A stretch of 64,000 nucleotides of DNA. Origin: Streptomyces sp. NRRL F-525. Its GTDB lineage: Bacteria > Actinomycetota > Actinomycetes > Streptomycetales > Streptomycetaceae. Position numbers and translations under genes: made by a program. Positions within the stretch are counted from its first letter, which is position 1. Each line of letters starts with the position of its first letter. Shown here piece after piece: positions 15,881-23,816 of this stretch. The notes under the pieces were generated by a model. That model was not told the DNA's origin and ran no database searches. It saw only the letters and a list, made by a program, of their open reading frames with translations. The stretch covers positions 124,001 through 188,000 of the forward strand of contig NZ_JNXE01000006.1 in assembly GCF_000716605.1 (NCBI RefSeq), read 5' to 3'.

Positions 15881-18235
15881 CTAGTCCCGCTCGATGCTCA
15901 CCGGCACCGCGTGGTGTGCCAGCACCGTCGCATCCCGTTCCTCACCGACGAGTTGGACCGTTCCCCGCAACGGCGTGTCCAGGCTGGAGGAGCCCACCTC
16001 CAGCAGGATCTCGCCGGGCTCCACGATGCGCGTGCCGGCCAGACCGGTGAAGGCCAGCCGGTCGGTATGGATATGGAAGCGGACCGTCGCCTGCTCACCC
16101 GGTTCGAGGGCCACCTTGGCGAAGCCGAGCAGGGACCGCACCGGCCGGGTCACCTGGGCCACCGGGTCGATCGCGTACAACTGCACCGTCTCGGCCCCCG
16201 CGACCGCCCCCGTGTTCCGCACCCGCGCGCCGACCGTGAACTCACCGTCCACCGGCACCAGTTCGCGGTCCACACCGAGCCCGTCGATCTCGAAGCTCGT
16301 GTACGACAGCCCGTGCCCGAAGGGGAACGCCGGTGTCGGGTCGAGGTTGGACAGCCAGCTCTGCCGGTCGCCGAGCGGCGCGTGGAGGTAGGTGTAGGGC
16401 TGGCCGCCGGGCGTGGTCGGGATCTGCACCGGCAGTTTGCCGCTGAAGTTGGCGTTCCCCGCCAGGAGTTGGGCCACCGCGCGGCCGCCCTCCTCGCCCG
16501 GCAGGAACACCTGCACCATGGCGGCGGCGGTGGACGCGAACCGGCCCACCGCGTAGGGCCGGCCACTGCTCACGATCAGGACGACCGGCCGCCCGGTCGT
16601 CAACACCGCCTCGACCAGCTCCTCCTGAACCCCCGGCAGCCGCAGATCCTCCACGTCACAGCCCTCGCCCGAGGTACCGATCCCGAACATGCCGGCCTTG
16701 TCGCCGACGACCAGCACGGTGAGGTCGGCCCCGGCGGACGCCTCCACCGCGGCCGCGATGCCCGAGCGGTCCGCCTCGCGGATCGGGCAGCCAGGAGTGA
16801 ACTCCCACTCCACGCGCGGCAGTTCGGCCGTAAGGGCGTGACGCAGCGAGAGCGCCTCGACACCGTTGCCGAGGTCGTCGCGCTCGGCGAGGACGTGGTT
16901 GGGGAAGCTGTAGCAGCCGAACATGGTGCGTACGTCGTCGGCGCACGGGCCGATCAGCGCGATGCGGCCGGTCGAGGGGAGCGGTAGGGCACCGTCGTTC
17001 GACAGCAGCACTGCACTCGACTGGGCCACCGCGTGGGCGAGTTGACGACTCGTCGGCTTGTCGAGGTCCAGCTCACCGGCGATCAGGGCGGGCGGGCGCG
17101 GGTCCCAGTCGGCGTCGAGCAGTCCGAGGTCCGCCTTCTGCCGCAGCACCCGGCGCACCGCGCGATCCACGAACTCCTTGTCTACCAGGCCCTGTTCGAC
17201 GGCCTGCACGAGCGCGGTACCGAAGCCGCGCTGGTCGGGCAGCTCGACGTCCATCCCGGCGCGCAGGGCGAGGGCGCCCGCGCCGGGCAGGTCGGCGGCG
17301 ACGCGGTGGGCGTTGACCAGGAAGGGCAGGGACCAGTAGTCGGAGACGACGGTTCCCTCGAAACCCCATGCCTCGCGCAGGACTTCGGTCAGCAGCCAGC
17401 GGCTCGCGGCCGGGGCCTCGCCGTCGATCTCGGCGTACGAGTTCATGACGGACCGCACACCCGACGCGACGAGTCGCTCAAACGGCGGGAGGATCACGTC
17501 GAAGAGCTCGCGACGGCCCGCGTGCACGGGGGCGTGGTTGCGGCCGCCCATCGAGGCGGAGTACCCGGCGAAGTGCTTGAGGGTCGCGTACACCCCGGCG
17601 CTCTGCAGCCCGCTGACGTACGCCTCGGCCAACTCGCCGACCAGGTAAGGGTCTTCGCCGTAGGTCTCCTCGCAGCGGCCCCAGCGGTAGTCACGGATGA
17701 CGTCGACGACGGGGGAGAGGCCCTGGTGGACTCCCGCCTCGGCCATGTCGGAGCCGATGGCCTCGCCGACCCTGCGGATCAGTGCGGGGTCGAAGGTGGC
17801 GGCCATGCCGAGCGAGGTGGGGTAGATGGTGGCGCCGTAGGCGGTGAAGCCGGTCAGGCACTCGTCGTGGGCCATCGCCGGGATGTCGAACCGGCTCTGC
17901 GCCACGACCTGTTGCTGGTGCTTGGCCAAGAGGCGCGCGTGCTCCAGCGCGGGCCGGGGCAGGGTGCCGTAGGGGCGGGTGAGCTGGCCCAGGCCGTGCC
18001 GGGCGGTCTCGTCCAGGTCGCCGACGCGGCCGAAGTGGTTGCTGCCCGGGGCCACTTCGGGGCCGTCGGCCTCGATGTCCTCCCAGGTGCTGCTCAGTTG
18101 CGCGACCTTCTCCGGCAGGGTGAGCCGGGCGAGCAGTGCTTCGACGCGGTCGGCGACGGGCAGGGCGGGGTCGGTCCAGGGGCGGTCGCTCTCCTCCTGG
18201 GGGAGGCCGCCGTGGTCGGGCATGGTGGTCGTCAT
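15881..18235 (-). CDS. Glycoside hydrolase family 3 (beta-glucosidase / beta-xylosidase type)
   Basis: 784 residues with no signal peptide, so cytoplasmic. The GH3 N-terminal barrel (about 30-340) has 'LKHFAGYS' (Lys-His at 220-221) and catalytic nucleophile Asp299 in 'VVSDYWSLPF'. The GH3 C-terminal domain is at about 390-610, and a fibronectin III-like domain at about 660-760 contains 'AGAETVQLYA'. It probably hydrolyses oligosaccharides brought in by the adjacent transporter. Family 3 does not by itself separate glucosidase, xylosidase or arabinofuranosidase. The ATG at 18235 has GAGGAG about 7 nt upstream. It is the fourth gene of the SBP-permease-permease-GH3 operon, after a 90-nt gap containing a hairpin. 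Confidence 0.92.
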   Translation of the reverse strand: MTTTMPDHGGLPQEESDRPWTDPALPVADRVEALLARLTLPEKVAQLSSTWEDIEADGPEVAPGSNHFGRVGDLDETARHGLGQLTRPYGTLPRPALEHARLLAKHQQQVVAQSRFDIPAMAHDECLTGFTAYGATIYPTSLGMAATFDPALIRRVGEAIGSDMAEAGVHQGLSPVVDVIRDYRWGRCEETYGEDPYLVGELAEAYVSGLQSAGVYATLKHFAGYSASMGGRNHAPVHAGRRELFDVILPPFERLVASGVRSVMNSYAEIDGEAPAASRWLLTEVLREAWGFEGTVVSDYWSLPFLVNAHRVAADLPGAGALALRAGMDVELPDQRGFGTALVQAVEQGLVDKEFVDRAVRRVLRQKADLGLLDADWDPRPPALIAGELDLDKPTSRQLAHAVAQSSAVLLSNDGALPLPSTGRIALIGPCADDVRTMFGCYSFPNHVLAERDDLGNGVEALSLRHALTAELPRVEWEFTPGCPIREADRSGIAAAVEASAGADLTVLVVGDKAGMFGIGTSGEGCDVEDLRLPGVQEELVEAVLTTGRPVVLIVSSGRPYAVGRFASTAAAMVQVFLPGEEGGRAVAQLLAGNANFSGKLPVQIPTTPGGQPYTYLHAPLGDRQSWLSNLDPTPAFPFGHGLSYTSFEIDGLGVDRELVPVDGEFTVGARVRNTGAVAGAETVQLYAIDPVAQVTRPVRSLLGFAKVALEPGEQATVRFHIHTDRLAFTGLAGTRIVEPGEILLEVGSSSLDTPLRGTVQLVGEERDATVLAHHAVPVSIERD

Positions 18236-18271
18236 TCACGACTCCTCGGTGTTGCGCGGGCACGCCGACGG

Positions 18272-18292
18272 GGCCGGGCGCATGGCCCGGCC
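18272..18292 (-). terminator. Intra-operon hairpin (possible attenuator) before the GH3 gene
   Basis: GGCCGGGC and GCCCGGCC arms (8 bp, loop GCATG) lie between the second permease gene and the GH3 gene, which are transcribed in the same direction. There is no T-run. It could lower GH3 expression relative to the transporter or stabilise the upstream transcript. Confidence 0.45.
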
Positions 18293-18325
18293 GTCGTCAC
18301 GGTGCGAACTGCCCGGTGGTGGGGG

Positions 18326-19237
18326 CTACTTGGAGAAACCGGCGGTGAGACCGGCGACGAGCTGACGGCGGGCCAGGATGAACAGGGCCAGCATCGGCAG
18401 GGTGGAGAGCACCACCGCGGCCATGGTGGCCGGGACGTCGATGCCGAACTGGCCGCGGAACAGGGTCAGGGCCAGGGGCAGGACGGCCTTGTCGCCGCTC
18501 TGGGTGAGGATGAGAGGGAAGAGGAAACCGTTCCAGACCTGGAGACCGTCGTAGACCGCGACCGTCATCAGTGCCGGGCGGGCCAGTGGTGCGGCCAGTG
18601 ACCAGAGCATGCGCCAGTCGCCTGCGCCGTCGACGATCATCGCCTCGAACAGCGAACGGGGCACGTCCCGCAGGAAACTGACCAGGATCATCACGGTGAT
18701 CGGCAGCGCGAACGCCGCCGAGGGCAGCACGATCGCGAGCAGGCTGTCGTAGAGATGCATGCGGATGATCAGCAGGTAGACCGGGATGATCACCGCTTGG
18801 AGCGGGATCGCCAGGCCCAGCAGGAACAGGCGAAACGACACGCGGGAGAAGCGGGTGCCGGCGTTGCGGACGATCGAGAACGCGGCCATCAGGGCGACGG
18901 CGACGGCGATGACGACCGTGCCGGCGGTGACGATCACGCTGTTGAGGAGGTAGGTGGTGAAGTCGCCGTCCAGGACGGTGCGGTAGCTGTCCAGGGTCGG
19001 GTGGCTGGGCAGGGCGAGGGGGCTGTCGGAGGTGAAGTCGGACTGGCTGCGGAGGCTGGTGACGACGAGCCAGTAGATGGGGACGACGACGATCGCCGTC
19101 CAGAAGAGCGCGGCGCCACTGGTGAGGGTGCGGCGGAGGAATCCCGGTAGGGGGTTGCGCCGGACGGGCCTTGGTGGCGTCGGCGGCACCGGCCGTTCGG
19201 TGGCGACGGGGCGGGACTTGGTCACGGTGGTGCTCAC
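18326..19237 (-). CDS. Sugar ABC transporter permease (MalG/CUT1 type)
   Basis: 303 residues, inner permease subunit of a carbohydrate-uptake-1 importer. It has about six membrane helices, starting 'ALFWTAIVVVPIYWLVVTSL', and the EAA loop 'EAMIVDGAGDWRMLWSLAAP' that docks the ATPase. The N-terminal 25 residues are Pro/Arg-rich and cytoplasmic. Its GTG start overlaps the TGA of the previous permease gene (GTGA), so the two are coupled. No ATPase gene is present; in streptomycetes a shared MsiK-type ATPase encoded elsewhere energises such systems. Confidence 0.93.
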   Translation of the reverse strand: MSTTVTKSRPVATERPVPPTPPRPVRRNPLPGFLRRTLTSGAALFWTAIVVVPIYWLVVTSLRSQSDFTSDSPLALPSHPTLDSYRTVLDGDFTTYLLNSVIVTAGTVVIAVAVALMAAFSIVRNAGTRFSRVSFRLFLLGLAIPLQAVIIPVYLLIIRMHLYDSLLAIVLPSAAFALPITVMILVSFLRDVPRSLFEAMIVDGAGDWRMLWSLAAPLARPALMTVAVYDGLQVWNGFLFPLILTQSGDKAVLPLALTLFRGQFGIDVPATMAAVVLSTLPMLALFILARRQLVAGLTAGFSK

Positions 19238-20136
19238 ATGCCCTCCTGCTGGCTGTCCATCCGGGTGAAGCCGGACAGGCGGGTGGTCAGCAGCGACAGG
19301 CCGAGGCCGAAGACCACGAGCAGGGTGGCCACCGCGCTGGCCCGGCCCATGTCGTGGGCCTGGAAACCGGTGATGTACATGGAGAGGGGAAGGACGCGGG
19401 TCGCGGTGCCGGGGCCGCCGGTGCCGCCGGACAGGACGAAGATCAGGTCGAAGTAGGTCAGCGAGCCGACCAGCATCAGCGTGCTCGACGTGACCAGCGT
19501 GTACTTCAGCTGCGGCAGCGTGATGTGCAGGAAGCGGGTCACGGGCCCGGCGCCGTCGAGCGCGGCGGCCTCGTACAGGGCGGTCGGGATCTGCCGTATC
19601 CCCGCTTGGTAGAGCAGGGCGTGGAACGGCACGAACTGCCAGGCGATCACGAAGATGACGGTGTACAGGGCGAGTTGGGGCGAGCCGAGCAGCGGCTTCG
19701 CCAGCCAGTGCAGGCCGGGCGTGGCGCCGATGCCGAAGGACGGGTCCAGCAGCGCCTGCCAGGTCAGGCCGATCGCCACGGCGGACAGCAGCAGCGGCAG
19801 GAAGAAGAGGATGGCGAACAGCGCGCGCAGCCTCCCCTTGGGGGCCTGGAACAGGCCGAGGGCCAGGGCGATCGGCGTCTGTACCAGCCAGCTGACCACC
19901 ATCACCTTGACGGTGAGCCACAGCGACTGCCAGGTGGCGCTGTCGGTCAGGACGGACGTCCAGTTGGTGACGCCCGCCCAGCTGATGGAGCCGAGCCCGT
20001 CCCAGCGGGCGACGCTGAGCGCCGCCACGCCGACCAGGGGCACGAGACCGAACAGACCGAAGAGGAGCAGGGCCGGGGCGGCCATGAGGAGGCCGCTCCC
20101 TCCTTTCCGGCGTACGGGGGTGGTGGTGATGGTCAC
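19234..20136 (-). CDS. Sugar ABC transporter permease (MalF/CUT1 type)
   Basis: 300 residues, partner of the MalG-type permease. It has six predicted helices ('LLMAAPALLLFGLFGLVPLV', 'ALFAILFFLPLLLSAVAIGL' and others) and the EAA loop 'YEAAALDGAGPVTRFLHITL'. The GTG at 20136 overlaps the stop of the solute-binding protein (GTGA) with a G-rich ribosome site upstream, and its own end overlaps the next permease. The unbroken coupling implies equimolar synthesis of the two membrane subunits. Substrate follows from the locus: an oligosaccharide released by the secreted glycosidase. Confidence 0.93.
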   Translation of the reverse strand: MTITTTPVRRKGGSGLLMAAPALLLFGLFGLVPLVGVAALSVARWDGLGSISWAGVTNWTSVLTDSATWQSLWLTVKVMVVSWLVQTPIALALGLFQAPKGRLRALFAILFFLPLLLSAVAIGLTWQALLDPSFGIGATPGLHWLAKPLLGSPQLALYTVIFVIAWQFVPFHALLYQAGIRQIPTALYEAAALDGAGPVTRFLHITLPQLKYTLVTSSTLMLVGSLTYFDLIFVLSGGTGGPGTATRVLPLSMYITGFQAHDMGRASAVATLLVVFGLGLSLLTTRLSGFTRMDSQQEGM

Positions 20137-21458
20137 GACCCCGCCTTGCTCATGTTCGCTCCGAACTCCGCGGGCGAGATCTGCCGCAGGAACGACTTGT
20201 CGGTGTTGGTCAGCAGCGGGTCGGACTGGTCGGACGGCAGCGCCTGGTCCCACGAGAGCTGGAAGCTCGGGGCCTTGTTCACCAGGTCGTAGACGAACGT
20301 GAGCCATTCCTTGTCGGACGACGACGTCACCGCGGCGAGCTTCGCGTCCAGGCCCTTGACCGGCGGGACGCTGCCGGAGGCGAGATAGGCGTCGACCTGC
20401 GAGCCGTTGAGGACGTAGTTCTTCAGGTACGTCAGCGCGTCCGACTTGTTCTTGGACGACTTGTTCAGCGAGAGGAAGTTCGACGGGTTGCCGACGATGT
20501 TCGCCGCGCTGCCCGCGCCGCCGGTCAGCGCCGGGAACGCGGTGTAGCCCAGGTCGCCCTTCTTCAGGAAGTCGGGCGCGGCCTTGGCTATGTTGGCGTA
20601 CTCCCAGGTGCCCATCACCTCCATCGCGGCCTTGCCCGTGTAGAGCAGCGCGGTCGAGGCGCCCTGGTCGTAGCTGACGGAGGACGCGTTGTCGCCGAAG
20701 GCGCCGGCCTTCGACAGCTCCTGGAGCTTCTCGTTGGCCTTGGTGACCGAGGCGTCCTTCCAGGCGGCGGCGTCACCGGAGGCGATCTTCGAGAACACGC
20801 GGGAGCCGCCGGTGCGGTCCAGCAGGTACTCCAGGTACATCAGGGTCGGCCACTTGGAGTTGGCCGCGAGGGACAGCGGGGTCACGCTCTTGCCCTTGAG
20901 CTTCTTCACCGCCGCGAGCAGGTCGTCGTATGTCTTCGGGGGCTGGACGCCCGCGTCGGACAGCACCTTCTTGTTGTAGTAGAGGACGACCGGGGCGAGG
21001 CCGTTGACGGGGACGCCGTAGACCTTGCCGTCGAAGGTCGCGCTCTGCATCACGCTGTCGGTGTACCGGTCCGCGTTCACGTCCGACGCGTTCAGGACGT
21101 CGACCTTGCCGGCCTTGACGTAGTCGTTCAGGGCGCCGCCGCCCCAGTTGAAGAAGAGGTCCGGGGCCTGGTTCGCGCCGAAGGCCACGCGCAGCTTCTG
21201 CTTGTAGTCGTCGTTGGCGAACAGCCGCAGGGTGATCTTCGCGTCGGGGTGGTCCTTGTTGTAGGCGTCGACCGACTGCTTGAGGATCGTCTGGTCGTTC
21301 AGCGCCCACATCGTCAGGCCCTTCGCCGACGAGGTGCTGGACGGTCCCGAGGACCCGCAGGCGGCCAGGCTCGCGGCGGCGGCCAGGGTGACCGCGGCCG
21401 CGACGGCGCGTCGAATTCTCGGGCTTCCGAGATGTCCGGTGACCGGGATTCCCCGCAT
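20133..21458 (-). CDS. Extracellular sugar-binding lipoprotein (ABC transporter SBP)
   Basis: 441 residues. The signal sequence has an Arg-rich n-region and lipobox 'SLAAC' (Cys about residue 34), followed by a Ser/Gly linker. The mature part is a family 1 extracellular solute-binding protein: 'LTMWALNDQ', 'FNWGGGALNDYVKAG', 'KAAMEVMGTWEYAN'. The ATG at 21458 has GAGAGG about 7 nt upstream. It is the first gene of the transporter operon; its 207-nt leader contains two LacI-type operators (21523, 21623). Confidence 0.93.
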   Translation of the reverse strand: MRGIPVTGHLGSPRIRRAVAAAVTLAAAASLAACGSSGPSSTSSAKGLTMWALNDQTILKQSVDAYNKDHPDAKITLRLFANDDYKQKLRVAFGANQAPDLFFNWGGGALNDYVKAGKVDVLNASDVNADRYTDSVMQSATFDGKVYGVPVNGLAPVVLYYNKKVLSDAGVQPPKTYDDLLAAVKKLKGKSVTPLSLAANSKWPTLMYLEYLLDRTGGSRVFSKIASGDAAAWKDASVTKANEKLQELSKAGAFGDNASSVSYDQGASTALLYTGKAAMEVMGTWEYANIAKAAPDFLKKGDLGYTAFPALTGGAGSAANIVGNPSNFLSLNKSSKNKSDALTYLKNYVLNGSQVDAYLASGSVPPVKGLDAKLAAVTSSSDKEWLTFVYDLVNKAPSFQLSWDQALPSDQSDPLLTNTDKSFLRQISPAEFGANMSKAGS

Positions 21459-21522
21459 GGTGTGCCTCTCTTCTTTCGGCATGCCGTAGGTCGGCCAGGC
21501 AGATCGAAAACGGAAACCGGCC

Positions 21523-21535
21523 CGAAAGGCTTTCG
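21523..21535. promoter_or_regulatory. LacI-type operator, GGC spacer (transporter promoter)
   Basis: CGAAA-GGC-TTTCG, centred 71 nt upstream of the binding-protein start and exactly 100 nt from the CAC-type site. It is identical to the 13-mer at 13643. Confidence 0.65.
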
Positions 21536-21622
21536 GATGCCCCACCGCGGGTCGCCTGCCTGCTGGCCGGGACACTGACACGGAATTCACACCCAGGACA
21601 AGCACGGGAAATTCCTCGGTTA

Positions 21623-21635
21623 CGAAACACTTTCG
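21623..21635. promoter_or_regulatory. LacI-type operator, CAC spacer (transporter promoter)
   Basis: CGAAA-CAC-TTTCG, centred 171 nt upstream of the binding-protein start. It is identical to the 13-mer at 13473. Confidence 0.7.
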
Positions 21636-21665
21636 CAGTGCCGGGTGCGCCATTGCCTCCAGGGC

Positions 21666-22019
21666 TCAGCGGAACTCGCGCACCACCCGGATCCCGCCGA
21701 CGATGTGCGCGTTGAACTCATCCAGCTCCTCGGCCGGCACCCACAGCTCCAGGATCGTCCGGCCGCCCGCCTGCTGGACGGGATACCGGGCCAGGAACTC
21801 CGAGTCCACGTCGAAGCGCGTGACGAAACCGGCGCCATCGTGCTTGACGTTCCAGTCCCTCGCGATCCGGATCGCGTAGTCCTCGTTGAGAACCGGGTAG
21901 AAGATCGGCTGCTCCGGCAGCCGGGGCGGCCAGGCACGCCAGTCGAGCTCCCGGACCAGGCCCAGCTCCTTGGGGCCGGTGGGGCGCCAGAGGGTGGTCG
22001 TCGGCCGGCGGTTCGTCAT
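21666..22019 (-). CDS. Conserved protein of the 'ADP-ribosylation/crystallin J1' label
   Basis: 117 residues. The sequence 'LWRPTGPKELGLVRELDWRA', then 'PPRLPEQPIFYPVLNEDYA' and 'GFVTRFDVDSEFLARYPVQ', resembles a widespread small bacterial family usually annotated as ADP-ribosylation/crystallin J1. As far as I know that name does not rest on a demonstrated activity. There is no signal peptide or membrane segment. The ATG at 22019 has AGAGAG about 8 nt upstream. It stands alone between the transporter operon and a divergent phosphatase gene. No function is claimed. Confidence 0.8.
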   Translation of the reverse strand: MTNRRPTTTLWRPTGPKELGLVRELDWRAWPPRLPEQPIFYPVLNEDYAIRIARDWNVKHDGAGFVTRFDVDSEFLARYPVQQAGGRTILELWVPAEELDEFNAHIVGGIRVVREFR

Positions 22020-22205
22020 CGGAGAAGCTCTCTGTGCAGGGGACCAAGGGATCGGATCGGACGGTATCGGCGCTACGGGCGCTGCGGCCACGGAGTTTCG
22101 CCTCTCGGCGACCAGCCCCCACTCCGACCCGATCCCACCGCACCACGGGTCGCTACCGCCCGAACGCCCGCGCGGGTGTTGGGATGGGGGCGGCAGAAAG
22201 GGGTC

Positions 22206-23432
22206 GTGGTGGACGGCGACGCGGTTGGTGGGTCAGAGGCGGGCTCGACGGATCGGTTCGCGCTCGCGGAGCGGGCCGTGTCCGCGATCGGGTCGACGCT
22301 GGACGAGCGCAGGACGGCGGCGGAGTGCGCGAGGTTCCTCGTCGGCGGGCTGTGCGACGCCGCCGCCGTGGACCTGTTCGCGCAGGACGAGGCCCGGCCC
22401 GCACCGCACGGCATGCTGCACCCGATGGCGGCCGAGGGCCGCAAGGAACTGCTGGACAGCCTGCGCACCGCGCCGCGCGAGGACGTCATGGTCCGCGCCC
22501 TGGACGCCGGCCACCCCATCACCACGTCCTTCACCACGAACGACCACGGTGTACTCGCGGCTCTCTCGGTGCCGTTGACCGCCTGGGGCAAGGCCTACGG
22601 CGCCCTCCTCGCGGTCCGTGCCGGGCGGACGTTCACCGACGCCGAGGCCGCCGCCGTGCACTACGCGGCCCGGCTCACCGCGGCCCATCTGCACCACGCC
22701 GTCGAACACCACCGCCTGCGCACCACCGCCCTGAACCTGCAACAGGTCCTGCTCACCGAACCCAGCCGCCCCCACCCCAACGTCGAGATGGCCACCCGCT
22801 ACCTGCCCGCCGGCAGCGGCACCCTCGTCGGCGGCGACTGGTTCGAGGCCGTACGACTGCACTACGGCCGTACCCTCCTCGTCATCGGCGACGTCATGGG
22901 GCACGGCCTGGACGCCGCCGTCGACATGAACGCGTACCGGTCGATGCTGCGCTACGTCGCCTCGACCGACCTCCCGCCCCACCGCATCCTGCGCCAGATG
23001 GACACCGCCATGTCCGAGGAGCACAACCGCCGCCCCGCGACCTGCCTGCTCGCCCTCCTCGACCCGGACCGCGGCACGGCCGCCTTCTCCAGCGCGGGCC
23101 ATCTCTCGCCCGCCGTCTTCCACCGCGACGGCGCCGGCGAACTGATCCCGGTCCCCGTCGGCCCACCCCTCGGTACGGGCCTCGCCGACTACGAGATGAC
23201 CACGCTCACCCTCACCCCCGAGGACACCCTGGTCATGTTCACCGACGGGCTGGTCGAGCGCCGCGGCGAGGACATCGACGTCTCCCTCGCCCGTCTGGCC
23301 CGGCTCCGGCTGCACCCCGGCCAGGGTGTCTCCCGCCTCCTCGACGACATCGTGCTGCGTCTCCACGTCCAGGAGGCCGAGGACGACGTGGCCGCGATCG
23401 CCGCCCGACTCCGTCCGAGAAATCCGGCTTAA
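22206..23432 (+). CDS. GAF domain - PP2C/SpoIIE family serine phosphatase
   Basis: 408 residues. The GAF-like sensory domain covers about 15-165 ('FALAERAVSAIGSTLDERRT ... SVPLTAWGKAYGALLAV'), followed by a SpoIIE-type PP2C catalytic domain (about 195-400). Metal-binding motifs are intact: 'GGDWFEAV', 'VIGDVMGHG', 'VMFTDGLVER' and 'DDVAAIA'. Such proteins dephosphorylate anti-anti-sigma factors in Streptomyces partner-switching pathways. GTG codons at 22206 and 22209 follow AAAGGGG; either could start. Neither a kinase/anti-sigma domain nor a partner gene is adjacent. Confidence 0.88.
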   Translation: MVDGDAVGGSEAGSTDRFALAERAVSAIGSTLDERRTAAECARFLVGGLCDAAAVDLFAQDEARPAPHGMLHPMAAEGRKELLDSLRTAPREDVMVRALDAGHPITTSFTTNDHGVLAALSVPLTAWGKAYGALLAVRAGRTFTDAEAAAVHYAARLTAAHLHHAVEHHRLRTTALNLQQVLLTEPSRPHPNVEMATRYLPAGSGTLVGGDWFEAVRLHYGRTLLVIGDVMGHGLDAAVDMNAYRSMLRYVASTDLPPHRILRQMDTAMSEEHNRRPATCLLALLDPDRGTAAFSSAGHLSPAVFHRDGAGELIPVPVGPPLGTGLADYEMTTLTLTPEDTLVMFTDGLVERRGEDIDVSLARLARLRLHPGQGVSRLLDDIVLRLHVQEAEDDVAAIAARLRPRNPA

Positions 23433-23496
23433 CCGGTCGGCCCCGCTGCGGGCCACTGCGGGCTGGTTCCGGGTGCTTCTCGCCGATCCACCCGAT

Positions 23497-23536
23497 CTTT
23501 CCGTACGCGTGTCCGTCTTTCCGTACGGCTGTCCGT
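23497..23536. repeat. 20-bp tandem duplication
   Basis: Two adjacent 20-mers start CTTTCCGTACG and end TGTCCGT, differing only by CG versus GC at positions 12-13. They start about 65 nt after the phosphatase stop codon. Confidence 0.8.
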
Positions 23537-23706
23537 GCGCGGGCCGGGCGCGCCGCACGGCGAACTTCGCAATCGGGAAACGAATCGGCCACCGGAGCCC
23601 TCGGTCCCGCCGACTCATGCGGGAGCCACCCGTCCCCCAAGGTTTGGCAACACCCAAGCAACGCCCCGATGTTGCCGGTCACGGCTTGGCCAACCCCTTT
23701 CCGCAC

Positions 23707-23728
23707 GTTGGCCGCAAATTCACCGCAC
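23707..23728 (+). promoter_or_regulatory. Weak PHO-box-like direct repeat upstream of the phosphoesterase
   Basis: Two 11-nt units begin GTTGGCC and ATTCACC, compared with the GTTCACC repeats bound by PhoP in Streptomyces. Only the second unit is a good match. It is reported because exported phosphoesterases of this type are often phosphate-regulated. Confidence 0.25.
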
Positions 23729-23816
23729 GCCCCTGACACCCCATACCGAAAGGGGCGGAGAGTGATCCGAGGTCTGGTCCACGAGATCCCTCGAAGCTCT
23801 TCAAGAAGGGGCAATC

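Larger units (their letters stand above)
23433..23816. other. 384-nt gene-free interval upstream of the phosphoesterase gene
   Basis: It contains a 20-bp tandem duplication (23497-23536) and a stretch (23640-23730) rich in short TTGGC/GCCAA and GTTG/CAAC segments. I see no convincing ORF on either strand and no clear terminator after the phosphatase gene. The last 60 nt should hold the phosphoesterase promoter. Confidence 0.6.

Noticed and set aside
18326..21458. Apparent absence of an ATPase gene in the sugar transporter operon
   Set aside because: Normal for CUT1 importers in streptomycetes, which share an MsiK-type ATPase; not evidence of a broken system.
23707..23728. Confident PHO box before the phosphoesterase gene
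   Set aside because: Only one of two units resembles GTTCACC; kept as a low-confidence site only.
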